Below the pieces are notes generated by a model. The model was not told the origin of the DNA and made no database searches. It saw only the letters and a program-made list of their open reading frames with translations. From NCBI GenBank assembly GCA_030019445.1, contig JASEEU010000001.1, forward strand, positions 248,001 through 312,000: DNA of 64,000 nt, written 5' to 3'. A program made the position numbers and the translations under genes. The number at the start of each line of letters is the position of its first letter. The stretch's first letter is position 1. Positions 52,839 through 61,387 of the stretch are shown piece by piece. Source of the stretch: Anaerosomatales bacterium. GTDB taxonomy: Bacteria; Actinomycetota; Coriobacteriia; Anaerosomatales; Anaerosomataceae.

Positions 52839-53565
52839 CGCGCTGCTGCTCGTCTCCGGGCTGCACGTCGGCTACGGGCACGTGCCCGTCGTCCGTGGGG
52901 TGTCGCTCGAGGTAGGCACGGGGGAGATGGTCACGCTTATCGGTGCGAACGGCGCGGGCAAGTCCACGCTGCTCAAGGCGCTCGCTGGTCTCGTCCGGCC
53001 GTCCGCGGGGAGCGTGACCCTTGATGGCGAGGACGTCACCGGCGCCCCGCCCGAGCGGCTCGTACGCAAGGGGCTCGCGCTCGTGCCCGAGGGGCGCATG
53101 CTCTTCGGGCCGATGACGGTCGCCGAGAACCTCGCCGTGGGCGCTCACACACGACGCCCGCGGGATCCGGGCGTGGCCGAGGACCGCGACCGCGTCTGCG
53201 AGCTCTTCCCCGTGCTGGCCGAGCGCGCCGACCAGTCCGCCGCGACGCTGTCCGGCGGCGAGCAGCAGATGCTCGCGATCGGCCGGGCGCTCATGTCGCG
53301 ACCGCGCATCCTGCTGCTCGACGAGCCCTCGCTCGGCCTCGCGCCGCGCGTGATCGGCGCGATCTTCTCGGCGCTCGACCGCCTGCGGGCCGACGGTCTC
53401 GGCATCCTGCTCGTGGAGCAGGACGCCAAGCTCGCGCTCAAGCATTCGGACCGCGGGCACGTCCTGCGCGCTGGACGGATCGCGCTCGGCGGCTCTGCCG
53501 AAGAGCTCATCGCAAACGACGACGTGCGCCTCATCTACCTCGGCGCGTGGCACGGAACCGAGTAG
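52828..53565 (+). CDS. livF: branched-chain amino acid ABC transporter ATPase LivF
   Basis: A 245-residue ATPase: Walker A GANGAGKSTLLKALAG, signature LSGGEQQMLAIGRAL, Walker B ILLLDEPSLGLAP and VEQDAKLAL in place of the usual switch His, as is normal for LivF. Overlaps livG by eleven bases. The phenylacetate-CoA ligase gene follows after 15 bases. Confidence 0.94.
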   Translation: MSSDALLLVSGLHVGYGHVPVVRGVSLEVGTGEMVTLIGANGAGKSTLLKALAGLVRPSAGSVTLDGEDVTGAPPERLVRKGLALVPEGRMLFGPMTVAENLAVGAHTRRPRDPGVAEDRDRVCELFPVLAERADQSAATLSGGEQQMLAIGRALMSRPRILLLDEPSLGLAPRVIGAIFSALDRLRADGLGILLVEQDAKLALKHSDRGHVLRAGRIALGGSAEELIANDDVRLIYLGAWHGTE

Positions 53566-53580
53566 GGAAGGACGGCCGGG

Positions 53581-54885
53581 ATGCCCATCTTCAACGCCGA
53601 ATACGAGCAGATGGACCGCGGTGAGCTGGCAGAGCTGCAGCTCAGGCGCTTGCAGTCCACCGTCGCATGGGTTTACGAGCGTGTCCCGTACTACCGGGAG
53701 GCGCTCGACGCGCGCGGCGTGAAGCCGCGCGACATCCGGAGCCTCGCCGACGTGCGGCTCCTGCCGTTCACCGACAAGACCGCGCTTCGGGACACCTACC
53801 CGTTCGGCATGTTCGCCGTGCCGATGGAGCAGGTCGTCCGCGTGCACAGCTCGTCGGGCACGACGGGCAAGCCGATCGTCGTGGGGTACACCAAGGGCGA
53901 TCTCAACACCTGGACGGAGCTCACGGCGCGCATCGCCTCGGCGGCGGGCGTCACAGAGCGCGATCGCGTGCAGATGGCGTTCCTCTACGGCATGTTCACC
54001 GGGGGTTGGGGCATGCACTACGGCATCGAGCGCATCGGCGCGACCATCTTCCCGGCCGGATCGGGCAACACGGAGCGCCACCTCATGATGATGCAGGACT
54101 TCGGCACCACCGCGATCGTCTGCACGCCGAGCTACGCGCTCTACATGGCCGAGGCGGCCGAGCAGGCGGGGGTCGACGTGCGGGCGCTTCCGCTGCGCGT
54201 GGGGCTGTTCGGCGGAGAGCCGTCGGGCGAGGGCATGCGCGACGAGATCGAGCGTCGACTGGGAATCCTTGCCACCGACAACTACGGACTGTCCGAGGTC
54301 ATGGGGCCGGGCGTGAGCGGCGAGTGCGAGCACCAGGTCGGTCTCCATATGGCCGAGGACCACTTCCTCTTCGAGCTCGTCCACCCGGAGACGGGCGAGC
54401 CGGTCGGAGAAGGGGAGGAGGGCGAGCTCGTGATCACCACGCTCACGAAGGAGGCGTTCCCCGTGCTGCGCTACCGCACGCACGATCTCACGGTGATCGA
54501 CGCCTCGCCGTGCGCGTGCGGCCGCACGCTCGCACGCATGCGCAAGGTGCGCGCGCGCACCGATGACATGCTCATCATCCGCGGCGTGAACGTCTTCCCG
54601 AGCCAGATCGAGGACGTGCTCATGCAGGTCGAGGGGATCGAGCCGCACTACCAGATCGTGGTGGACCGCACGGGAGCGCTCGATGACATCGAGGTCCGTA
54701 TCGAGGTGGCCGAGGAGATCTTCTCGGACGTCATGGCCGACATGGTCGCGTTCACCCGGCGTGTGGCCGAACGGCTGCAGTCGGTCATCGGGCTGAGAGC
54801 CAAGATCACGCTCGTGGAGCCTGGTACCATAGAGCGGACAGCCGGTAAGGCGCGCAGGGTGATCGACCGCCGCGTCTCGGAGTAG
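53581..54885 (+). CDS. paaK: phenylacetate-CoA ligase (copy 2)
   Basis: A 434-residue ligase, the same length as copy 1 and with the same motifs: [41 protein letters not shown] and a [10 protein letters not shown] cysteine pair. It joins an aryl acid to CoA with ATP. Co-transcribed with the liv transporter and, upstream, iorAB. Reductive carboxylation of aryl-acetyl-CoA by IorAB followed by transamination would yield aromatic amino acids; the reverse flow would degrade them. Confidence 0.93.
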   Translation: MPIFNAEYEQMDRGELAELQLRRLQSTVAWVYERVPYYREALDARGVKPRDIRSLADVRLLPFTDKTALRDTYPFGMFAVPMEQVVRVHSSSGTTGKPIVVGYTKGDLNTWTELTARIASAAGVTERDRVQMAFLYGMFTGGWGMHYGIERIGATIFPAGSGNTERHLMMMQDFGTTAIVCTPSYALYMAEAAEQAGVDVRALPLRVGLFGGEPSGEGMRDEIERRLGILATDNYGLSEVMGPGVSGECEHQVGLHMAEDHFLFELVHPETGEPVGEGEEGELVITTLTKEAFPVLRYRTHDLTVIDASPCACGRTLARMRKVRARTDDMLIIRGVNVFPSQIEDVLMQVEGIEPHYQIVVDRTGALDDIEVRIEVAEEIFSDVMADMVAFTRRVAERLQSVIGLRAKITLVEPGTIERTAGKARRVIDRRVSE

Positions 54886-54906
54886 TTGCCCGATCCGGAG
54901 GTATGC

Positions 54907-55452
54907 ATGTCCGACGACCTGCTGTTCTTCGGCGCGATCGCCGCGGGCGCGCTCATCGCGGTCGCGATCGTCGTGCTGCTCGCGCGTGCCGCGTGGCGCC
55001 GTCAGGCGCGGCGATACGTGGCGCGGCTCACGAGCTACCGGGAGGCCGTCAAGGCGGCGTTCGAGAGCGTGCGACGGATGTCGGCCACCTTCGCGAACGG
55101 CGACGACGCCGCGCTCGTGGCCTTCGCGTTCGAGGCCGAGACCGAGGAGCGCAGGGCGCTCGGCGAGATCGCGGCACGCATGGATATCGCCGCCGAGGAG
55201 CTCGCGGTCATGGCTCTGCCGCGCCGGCTCGTCGCGCCGGCCGATGCGCTCGCCGACGCAGCCTCAGCGCTGGCGGCGCAGGCGCGGGAGATCGCTGATG
55301 CCCACGGCGACGCCGCGCTCGACGCGTTGGGCCGGATCGACCTCGTGAGCGTGGTATCGTTGCTCCAGGACGGTACCGAGCAGCTCGCGCGCGCAGCCGA
55401 GGCGTACGGTGCTGAGCAGGACACGGTGTACGGCGGCGGTCTCTACATCTGA
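54907..55452 (+). CDS. small membrane-anchored helical protein, unknown
   Basis: A 181-residue protein with one N-terminal membrane helix (FFGAIAAGALIAVAIVVLLA, about residues 6-26) and a cytoplasmic Ala-rich helical region to the end (RLTSYREAVKAAFESVRRM and similar). No family recognised. GGAGGT lies seven bases before ATG 54907, preferred over TTG 54886. It follows paaK copy 2 closely and precedes an SH3 protein. Confidence 0.75.
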   Translation: MSDDLLFFGAIAAGALIAVAIVVLLARAAWRRQARRYVARLTSYREAVKAAFESVRRMSATFANGDDAALVAFAFEAETEERRALGEIAARMDIAAEELAVMALPRRLVAPADALADAASALAAQAREIADAHGDAALDALGRIDLVSVVSLLQDGTEQLARAAEAYGAEQDTVYGGGLYI

Positions 55453-55473
55453 CGGCGGTCGAGGAGGTCTGGC

Positions 55474-55950
55474 ATGGAACGGTTCGGGCCCGACGCGCGC
55501 TGGTCTCAGGCGTTGTCGATCTCGCGCGCCGTGCTCGCCTGGGGTCTGCTCATCGTCATCGTCATCGTCGTCTTCGGCTTCCTCGGGAACTACTGGGCGA
55601 AGTCGGGTGACGATGGCGCTACCCCGGCGGGGGAGACGACGGGGACGCTGGACGCGACGTCCACGAGCGATGCGACGGGGACTGCGGCTCCCCCCGGGGA
55701 CGGTGCCGACGACGGCGCTGCCGAGGAGGGCGGGACGCTGCAGGTCCTCGTGCTGGCGGATGGGCTGAACCTGCGCTCGGGACCCGGCACGGATACCGAT
55801 GTGATCCGCAAGCTCGACAAGGATCTCAAGCTCGAGCTCATCGAGGAGTCTGCGGGCTGGTACCACGTCCGGGATGCGGACGGCACCGAAGGCTGGGTCG
55901 CGGCCGGCGGCGCGTACACCGCGTTGCTCGGCGAAGGTTCGGGACAGTAG
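55474..55950 (+). CDS. membrane-anchored bacterial SH3-domain protein
   Basis: A 158-residue protein with a single membrane helix (about 20-45, VLAWGLLIVIVIVVFGFLG), a Thr/Ala/Gly/Asp-rich linker, and a C-terminal SH3_3 domain: LNLRSGPGTDTDVIRKLDKD and WYHVRDADGTEGWVAAGG. Such SH3b domains bind peptidoglycan or other wall components on the outer face. Partner unknown. Confidence 0.85.
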   Translation: MERFGPDARWSQALSISRAVLAWGLLIVIVIVVFGFLGNYWAKSGDDGATPAGETTGTLDATSTSDATGTAAPPGDGADDGAAEEGGTLQVLVLADGLNLRSGPGTDTDVIRKLDKDLKLELIEESAGWYHVRDADGTEGWVAAGGAYTALLGEGSGQ

Positions 55951-55960
55951 GGGGCGGGGG

Positions 55961-56287
55961 ATGGCACGGGTCATCGGCAATGCGGCCGACTTCTACCGGC
56001 TTCGCGTGATGCGCGTGGACGAGAGCGACCCCCTCGAGTTCGAGTGGCGTGAGGACATCCTCTACCGCCGCCCGCCCGAGGAGGACGTGGACGAGTACGA
56101 GCTGTGGCGCGTCGAGGCGGTGCACGTCGATGACGAAGAGGACGTCACCGAGCTCGGGACGTTCGAGAGCGCGCCCGCAGCGCACGCATGGATGACCGAG
56201 ACCCTCGAGGACCTTGCCGAGATGACCAAGTCCGAGTTCGAGGACACGTACTTTCCGGCGGATGCCGTCGAGGATGCCGCCGACTGA
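55961..56287 (+). CDS. small acidic protein, unknown
   Basis: A 108-residue strongly acidic protein (DFYRLRVMRVDESDPLEFEW, LYRRPPEEDVDEYELWRVEAV in part, and a helical end DLAEMTKSEFEDTYFPADA). Family not recognised. GGGGGCGGGGG precedes ATG 55961, and coding character (high GC at third positions) supports it as real. Cytoplasmic, no cysteine. Confidence 0.7.
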   Translation: MARVIGNAADFYRLRVMRVDESDPLEFEWREDILYRRPPEEDVDEYELWRVEAVHVDDEEDVTELGTFESAPAAHAWMTETLEDLAEMTKSEFEDTYFPADAVEDAAD

Positions 56288-56608
56288 GCGCCGGCCTCCC
56301 TTCTCGCACGTCAAGCGGCTTCCGACACACCGGCACGCATGCTCCCCAGAGGAGCGGATGTCCGAGAAGGGCAGATGACATAAGAGAGATTATCGGGCGT
56401 ACCGCGTGCGGAAGCGGTAGCCGGGCGAGGTCTCCCAGCACTGAGCCGCACCGTGCTCGCGCAGGCGACGGTCATGAAGCCCGTACGGGCGCACGTTGCC
56501 TGAGGGCGACCGAAGACGCGAAGCGGCCCCGGACCGCGACCAGATCGCAGACCGGGGCCGTCGTTGATCCGCGGCGACGCAGCCGCGCGAATCGCCTGTG
56601 AAGCGCCC
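56288..56608. other. 321-base non-coding region with inverted repeats
   Basis: No open frame with coding character on either strand. It contains a hairpin at 56525-56559 and an AT-richer patch around 56378-56395 (GACATAAGAGAGATTATC) that could be promoter-like on either strand. A small structured RNA cannot be excluded, but I could not match SRP RNA, 6S, RNase P or tmRNA cores. Confidence 0.4.
56525..56559 (-). terminator. hairpin downstream of the uracil permease gene
   Basis: GGCCCCGG (56525-56532) pairs with CCGGGGCC (56552-56559), with an inner GCGA/TCGC stem. It lies 50 bases past the permease stop in its direction of transcription. A T-run is lacking. Confidence 0.5.
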
Positions 56609-57925
56609 TTAGGCTTCGGCCGCCTCCTCTTGGAGCTCGCCCGAGAAGTCCGGTGAGTCCACAGCAAGGCCCTTGGACTCTCTCGGCAGGATGAGATTAA
56701 GCACGATGCCGAGCAGGGTCGCCGCCGCCATGCCGGGCAGGACATAGTCGCCGATCGGCACCTTGGCGCCGGTGGCCTCCATGCCGATCCCCACGACGAG
56801 GACGACGCTCGAGAGGATCAGATTGCGGCTATGGCTGTAGTCGATGCCGCTCTCCACGAGCATCCTCAGGCCCGAGGATGCGATGAGGCCGAACAGGAGC
56901 AGCGAGATGCCGCCCATGACCGGGACCGGGATGCTGGAGATGAGCGCGCCGAGCTTGGGCACGAAGCCGCCGATGAAGAACGCGAGCGCACCCGCGTACC
57001 AGAAGATCTGGGTCGCGTAGACGCGCGTGACGGCCATGACGCCGATGTTCTCGGCGTATGTCGTCGAGGGCGTGCCGCCCACGAGCGCGGACAGCGCTGT
57101 TGCGAGGCCGTCGCCGGCGAGCGACTCGGGCAGCATCGGCGTGAAGTCCTTGCCGACGATCTCGTTGACGACGAGGAGGTGCCCGATGTGCTCGATGATG
57201 ACCACGAGCGCCACGGGGCCGATGATGAGGATCGCGCCGAGGTCGAACGTGGGATACGTCAGCGTCGGCAGGCCGATCCAGGCGGCGTCAAGCACCGGCT
57301 GGAAGTCCACCATGCCCATCGGAACCGCCACGATGTAGCCGACGATGATGCCGAGCAGGACCGGGATCGTGGCCGCGAAGCCTTTGAAGAAGCTCGAGAA
57401 GACGATCGCCGCCGCAAGAGTCGCGAGTGCCAGGAGCAGGCTCTTCATGTCGAACTCGGCTCCACCGCCATTGAACGCCATGTTGATGGCGACGCCGGCA
57501 AGGCCGAGGCCGATGACGATGACGACGGCGCCGACGAGCGCCGGTGGGAGCACGTGGTTGAGCCACCCGGTCCCGAACCCCTTGATGAGCAGGGCTACCA
57601 CCACGTACACGAGACCGGCGACCACGAGGCCGCCGAGGGCCTCAGGGATGCCTTTGGTGGTGGCCACGGCGATGATCGGGCCTATGAAGGCGAACGATGA
57701 GCCGAGATAGCTCGGGATCTTCCCCTTCGTGAGGATCAGGTACAGGATGGTGCCCGCGCCTGACGTCATGATCGCGACGGACGGGTCGAGCCCGGTCAGG
57801 ATCGGGACGAGCACGGTCGCGCCGAACATGGCCATGAGGTGCTGGAGCGCAAGCGGTAGGGCTTGCACGACCGGCAGTTTCTCATCGGTCTGTATCTCGC
57901 GTCGTTGGGCCAATGCCTCTCTCAC
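56609..57925 (-). CDS. uracil/xanthine permease (NCS2 family, UraA-like)
   Basis: A 438-residue transporter with about 12-14 membrane helices. Landmarks: LPLALQHLMAMFGATVLVPIL at the N-terminus, in part QHLMAMFGATVLVP, SSFAFIGPI, FGLIASSGLRMLVESGIDY and GGTPSTTYAENIGVMAVTRVY, in part PSTTYAENIG, the substrate-binding motif on helix 10. It imports uracil, or possibly xanthine, with protons. GTG start with AAAGG upstream. The NCS2 AzgA-type gene upstream is transcribed in the same direction with a 48-base gap. Confidence 0.92.
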   Translation of the reverse strand: MREALAQRREIQTDEKLPVVQALPLALQHLMAMFGATVLVPILTGLDPSVAIMTSGAGTILYLILTKGKIPSYLGSSFAFIGPIIAVATTKGIPEALGGLVVAGLVYVVVALLIKGFGTGWLNHVLPPALVGAVVIVIGLGLAGVAINMAFNGGGAEFDMKSLLLALATLAAAIVFSSFFKGFAATIPVLLGIIVGYIVAVPMGMVDFQPVLDAAWIGLPTLTYPTFDLGAILIIGPVALVVIIEHIGHLLVVNEIVGKDFTPMLPESLAGDGLATALSALVGGTPSTTYAENIGVMAVTRVYATQIFWYAGALAFFIGGFVPKLGALISSIPVPVMGGISLLLFGLIASSGLRMLVESGIDYSHSRNLILSSVVLVVGIGMEATGAKVPIGDYVLPGMAAATLLGIVLNLILPRESKGLAVDSPDFSGELQEEAAEA

Positions 57926-57973
57926 CTACCTTTCGCATGTTCCATTGGCAAGCGATGCCATGTCGGTGTGGGC

Positions 57974-59353
57974 CTAGGCGCCGAGTCCGGCGAAGACGCC
58001 GGCGGCGTCCAGGAACGCGACCACGAACGCCGCGCTCACGAAGTACATGAGCGGGTGGATCTCCTTGGCCTTGCCGGTCGCCAGCTTGATGAGCGTGTAG
58101 CTGATGAAGCCGAAGCCGATGCCGTAGCTGATGTTGTAGGTCAGCGGGATACCGACGATGGTGATGAACGCCGGGAACGCATCGGCGACCTTGTCCCACG
58201 AGATCTCCTTGACGCCCTTCATCATGAAGAAGCCGACGATGATGAGCGCACCCGCGGTGATCGGGTAGACGGTGCCGCGGTCCTCGAACATGATGCCGCC
58301 GCCCACCATCGCGATGATCGGGGCGAAGAACGCGGCGAGCGCGAAGAGCGCACCCGTCACCACGGAGGTCAGGCCGGTGCGGCCGCCCTCGGCCACGCCT
58401 GCCGCGGACTCGATGTAGGTGGTGATGGAGCTGGCGCCGAACAGTCCGCCGGTGGCCGCAGCGACCGAGTCGACGGCGAGGATCTTCTTGGCGCCGGGCA
58501 CGGTACCGTCCTCATTGAGGAAGTTCGCCTGCTCGCCGATGGCGACGACCGTTCCCATCGTGTCGAAGAAGTCGGTGAGCATGATGGCGAAGACCGCCAC
58601 GAGCAGCGTCGGGGTGAAGATCTGCATGAGCGCCATGCTGCTCGTGCCTTCGGGCGTCTGGAACGGCGCGAGGAACGTCGAGAAGTCCAGCGTCCCTACC
58701 ACCGCGTCCGGGAGCTTCGTGACCCCGAGGATGAGCGCCGCGATGGTCGCTACCGCCATACCGAGCAGGATGTCGCCTTTGACGCGGAACGCCATGAAGA
58801 TGAGGATCGCGAACAGCCCGATGATGGACACCCAGACGTAGGGCTGGGTGAAGTCGCCGAGCTTGACGAGCGTGATGGCATCGGGGCCGATGAGGCCGCT
58901 CTCGTTCAGGCCGATCGTCGTGATGAACAGGCCGATGCCGACGCCGATGGCCCGCTTGAGGCTCATCGGGATCGCGTTCATGACCGCCTCACGGAATCCG
59001 GTCAGGACGAGCGCGAGGATGATGAGACCCTCGACGAAGATGACGGCCATGCCGACCTGCCAGGGCACGTTCGCCTGCTCGAACCCGATCACGGAGAACG
59101 TGACGACGGCGTTCAGACCCATGCCTGACGCGAGCGCGAGGGGCCGGTTGCTGATGAGGCCCATCGCGATGCACATGAACGCCGCGCCGAGCGCGGTGGC
59201 CGTAGCGGCACCCTCGAACGGCACGCCGGCTGCCGACAGGATGCCCGGGTTGACGAAGATGATGTACGCCATCGTCATGAACGTCGTGACACCGGCAATG
59301 ACCTCGGTCTTGAGGTCAGTGCCGCGCTCCTTGAACTTGAAGAAGCGTTCCAT
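57974..59353 (-). CDS. adenine/guanine/hypoxanthine permease (AzgA-like NCS2)
   Basis: A 459-residue transporter with about 12-14 helices. It starts MERFFKFKERGTDLKTEVIAG in typical form and contains TFMTMAYIIFVNPGIL and ASGMGLNAVVTFSVIGFE, landmarks of the AzgA/PbuG purine permeases. ATG 59353 is preceded by AAAGGAAT; a longer in-frame extension is unsupported. With hpt, apt and the adjacent UraA-like gene it indicates active salvage of free bases. Confidence 0.93.
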   Translation of the reverse strand: MERFFKFKERGTDLKTEVIAGVTTFMTMAYIIFVNPGILSAAGVPFEGAATATALGAAFMCIAMGLISNRPLALASGMGLNAVVTFSVIGFEQANVPWQVGMAVIFVEGLIILALVLTGFREAVMNAIPMSLKRAIGVGIGLFITTIGLNESGLIGPDAITLVKLGDFTQPYVWVSIIGLFAILIFMAFRVKGDILLGMAVATIAALILGVTKLPDAVVGTLDFSTFLAPFQTPEGTSSMALMQIFTPTLLVAVFAIMLTDFFDTMGTVVAIGEQANFLNEDGTVPGAKKILAVDSVAAATGGLFGASSITTYIESAAGVAEGGRTGLTSVVTGALFALAAFFAPIIAMVGGGIMFEDRGTVYPITAGALIIVGFFMMKGVKEISWDKVADAFPAFITIVGIPLTYNISYGIGFGFISYTLIKLATGKAKEIHPLMYFVSAAFVVAFLDAAGVFAGLGA

Positions 59354-59507
59354 AGCACCATTCCTTTCCAGAAGAGCTTCGCGAGCACGGATGCCGGTCG
59401 ATCGCCGGCGGTGTCCGGCCGGGCCGGACGAGGTCACCGCGTCTGCCGCATCCCCCCTTCCGCTGGCTCTCGACCGCTTGAGGTCTTATGTAATACCTGC
59501 TGGTGAG
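59354..59507 (-). promoter_or_regulatory. 5' leader of the purine permease gene
   Basis: A 154-base gap. A perfect hairpin GTCCGGC-CGG-GCCGGAC lies at 59413-59429 and an AT-rich patch (GTATTACATAAGA on the minus strand, around 59482-59494) is the likely promoter area, giving a leader of about 110-120 bases. The conserved core of the purine riboswitch is not recognisable, so any regulation by leader structure is only a possibility. Confidence 0.35.
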
Positions 59508-59978
59508 TCATCGTTCGTCCGTCCACATGGGTCCGAGGTAGCGTGCCGGTACGTCATATCCCTCAGCGGACGCGGCGATGAGGGCGTGGGCGATCGGGGG
59601 ACGAAGGTCCAGCCTGCCGAGGTCGTGGATGTCGACGACCTCGACGCCCTCGATCGTCGGATCCGTCGGTCGTGCGAGCAGCGCGCCGCCGGTCGTCTCG
59701 GCCAGGAAGGTGATGTTCACCAGATGCCGGCGTCCTCCCGCGGGATCGATGGTGTCGTTGATGAACAGCGGCTTCACGATGGCGCACGCGAGACCGGTCT
59801 CCTCGGCCACCTCCCGGGCGAGCGCTTCAGCGAGCGTCTCGTCGGACTCGACGCCTCCCCCGGGAAGCAGGTAGTAGGGCTCGCCGCCCTTGCTCTGGCG
59901 AACGAGCAGCAGGCCGTCCTCGTACGGGATCACGGCTGCCACCCGCACGCGGGGGCCGTCAGACGCCCGTGCTGCCAA
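59508..59978 (-). CDS. Nudix hydrolase
   Basis: A 156-residue enzyme with a complete Nudix box, G-x5-E-x7-[29 protein letters not shown] (in part) followed by TG. It hydrolyses a nucleoside diphosphate linked to another moiety; the substrate (oxidised nucleotide, ADP-ribose, NTP) cannot be assigned. It begins with TTG 59978 preceded by a very purine-rich GGGGGGAGGGGGG. It overlaps the dut gene's 3' end by 20 bases, as the last gene of the nucleotide operon. Confidence 0.9.
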   Translation of the reverse strand: MAARASDGPRVRVAAVIPYEDGLLLVRQSKGGEPYYLLPGGGVESDETLAEALAREVAEETGLACAIVKPLFINDTIDPAGGRRHLVNITFLAETTGGALLARPTDPTIEGVEVVDIHDLGRLDLRPPIAHALIAASAEGYDVPARYLGPMWTDER

Positions 59979-60396
59979 AGCCCCCCTCCCCCCTCACGGT
60001 CTCATCGAGGTCCTCGCGCTCCTCGAGCTCGACGCGGTCGACCGGCTGGATGACGAGCTGCGCGATCTTGTCGCCGCGCTTGATGACCACCGGCGTCGCG
60101 GGGTCGAGGTTGATGGCGATGACCTTGATCTCGCCGCGGTAGTGGCTGTCGATCAGGCCGGGCGTGTTGACGAGCGACAGCCCCTGGCGGATGGCGAGGC
60201 CGCTGCGAGGCTGCACGAAACCGGCATGGCCCTCGGGGATGGCGACCGCGATGCCGGTCGCCACGAGCGCGCGCTCGAACGGCGCCAGCGTGACATCATC
60301 GGCGGCGTAGAGGTCAAGACCCGCGTCGCCCTCGTGCGCGTAGCGCGGCAGCGGCAGGTCCGGGTCGATGCGCTTGATCTCGAGTCGCACGGTCAC
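59959..60396 (-). CDS. dut: dUTP diphosphatase
   Basis: A 145-residue trimeric dUTPase that makes dUMP and keeps uracil out of DNA. All five motifs are present: [37 protein letters not shown] and the C-terminal GGFGSTG arm. GTG 60396 overlaps the nrdG stop (GTGA). Its place after the ribonucleotide reductase genes fits a dNTP-supply operon. Confidence 0.96.
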   Translation of the reverse strand: MTVRLEIKRIDPDLPLPRYAHEGDAGLDLYAADDVTLAPFERALVATGIAVAIPEGHAGFVQPRSGLAIRQGLSLVNTPGLIDSHYRGEIKVIAINLDPATPVVIKRGDKIAQLVIQPVDRVELEEREDLDETVRGEGGFGSTGV

Positions 60397-61121
60397 GCTC
60401 CCCTGACGGTCGTGGGCAGGTACGTCTCGCAGCGGGCCGCTGCTTCCCGCAGCGCATCCGGGCGGTACGGCAGCACCGCTCCCGCCCGGGAGTCGAGCGT
60501 CACCTCGGGCCTGAACTGCTGGATGACGAGCGCATCGCCTTCGCGAAGCCATGCGGCGATGCGCTCGAGGTCGTCGAGCGCCAGCGCGCCCGGATACGCG
60601 GTGGTGCGGAACTCGTGCGGGACGCCCGAGCGGGTGATGAGATCGACCGAGCGCGTCACGAGCGAGGCGGCGCCGGGGCAGCCGACCAGGTCGTCATAGC
60701 GCTCGGGGAGCGTCTTGACGTCCATGGCGAGCCCGGCGATGAGCTTCTCGGCCAGCAGGGTCTCGAGCACGTCCGGACGACTGCCGTTGGTGTCGAGCTT
60801 GACCGGAACGCCGAGCTCGGCGAGGCGCTCGAGCAGCGGGCCGATGGCGGGGTCGTCGGTCGGCTCCCCGCCGGTGATCACGACGCCGTCGAGCCAATCG
60901 CGCTTGCTCTCGAGGTACGCCTCGAACTCCGCCCAGGGCGCGGGGTCGCGCGGCGGTGCGAGGAGCGCGGCATTGTGGCAGAACGGGCAGGCGAAGGAGC
61001 ACCCGCCGAGAAACGCGGTGGCAGCGAGACGGCCCGGCCAGTCGAGCATGCTCGCCGGCATCCAGCCGACGAGGCGCTCGGTCAGCCGTGTCGCGTCGGT
61101 TCGCTGCCGGACGTCGGGCAT
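60393..61121 (-). CDS. nrdG: anaerobic ribonucleotide reductase activating protein (radical SAM)
   Basis: A 242-residue radical-SAM enzyme. [21 protein letters not shown] and the cluster motif C-S-F-A-C-P-F-C (C-x3-C-x2-C) near residue 38-45 are typical of the larger NrdG2 type; [10 protein letters not shown] is the SAM-binding GGE motif. It generates the glycyl radical on NrdD. ATG 61121 has no clear Shine-Dalgarno sequence and begins one base after the stop of the redoxin gene, so it is probably translated by coupling. Confidence 0.93.
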   Translation of the reverse strand: MPDVRQRTDATRLTERLVGWMPASMLDWPGRLAATAFLGGCSFACPFCHNAALLAPPRDPAPWAEFEAYLESKRDWLDGVVITGGEPTDDPAIGPLLERLAELGVPVKLDTNGSRPDVLETLLAEKLIAGLAMDVKTLPERYDDLVGCPGAASLVTRSVDLITRSGVPHEFRTTAYPGALALDDLERIAAWLREGDALVIQQFRPEVTLDSRAGAVLPYRPDALREAAARCETYLPTTVRGA

Positions 61122-61122
61122 G

Positions 61123-61368
61123 TCAGTTCGCGAGGAGGCGGTGGAGGGCCGAGGCGTCCGGAGCGTCACCGCGCCACGCGGCTATCTCACGCCCGGCCGA
61201 GTCCAGCACCACGATCGAGGGCGTCGCCAGCACGTTGTAGAACGAGGCCTCGGCGAGCCCGTCGATGGAGCCGACGTCGTACACGGTCACGTTCGCGAGG
61301 CCCTCGCACGCCCGCTTGGCGGCGGGACAGCGCGGGCAGTCCTCCTTGATGAACAGCTTGACCTCCAT
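61123..61368 (-). CDS. small thioredoxin/glutaredoxin-like protein
   Basis: An 81-residue redoxin with CPRC (C-x2-C) in FIKEDCPRCPAAKRACEGL and the cis-Pro in NVLATPSIVVLD. Placed between nrdD and nrdG, it is likely the electron donor or disulfide reductant for the anaerobic reductase, as NrdH-like redoxins are elsewhere. ATG 61368 with GGAGG five bases upstream is preferred to the ATG at 61380. Confidence 0.9.
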   Translation of the reverse strand: MEVKLFIKEDCPRCPAAKRACEGLANVTVYDVGSIDGLAEASFYNVLATPSIVVLDSAGREIAAWRGDAPDASALHRLLAN

Positions 61369-61387
61369 GTCCTCCTCCATGACCCCT

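Noticed and set aside
56525-56559. SRP RNA, 6S RNA or RNase P RNA in the gap before the uracil permease
   Set aside because: Conserved cores of these RNAs could not be matched by eye in either strand.
59354-59507. Purine riboswitch before the AzgA-like permease
   Set aside because: The conserved aptamer loops and core pyrimidines could not be found in the 154-base leader; only a simple GC hairpin is present.
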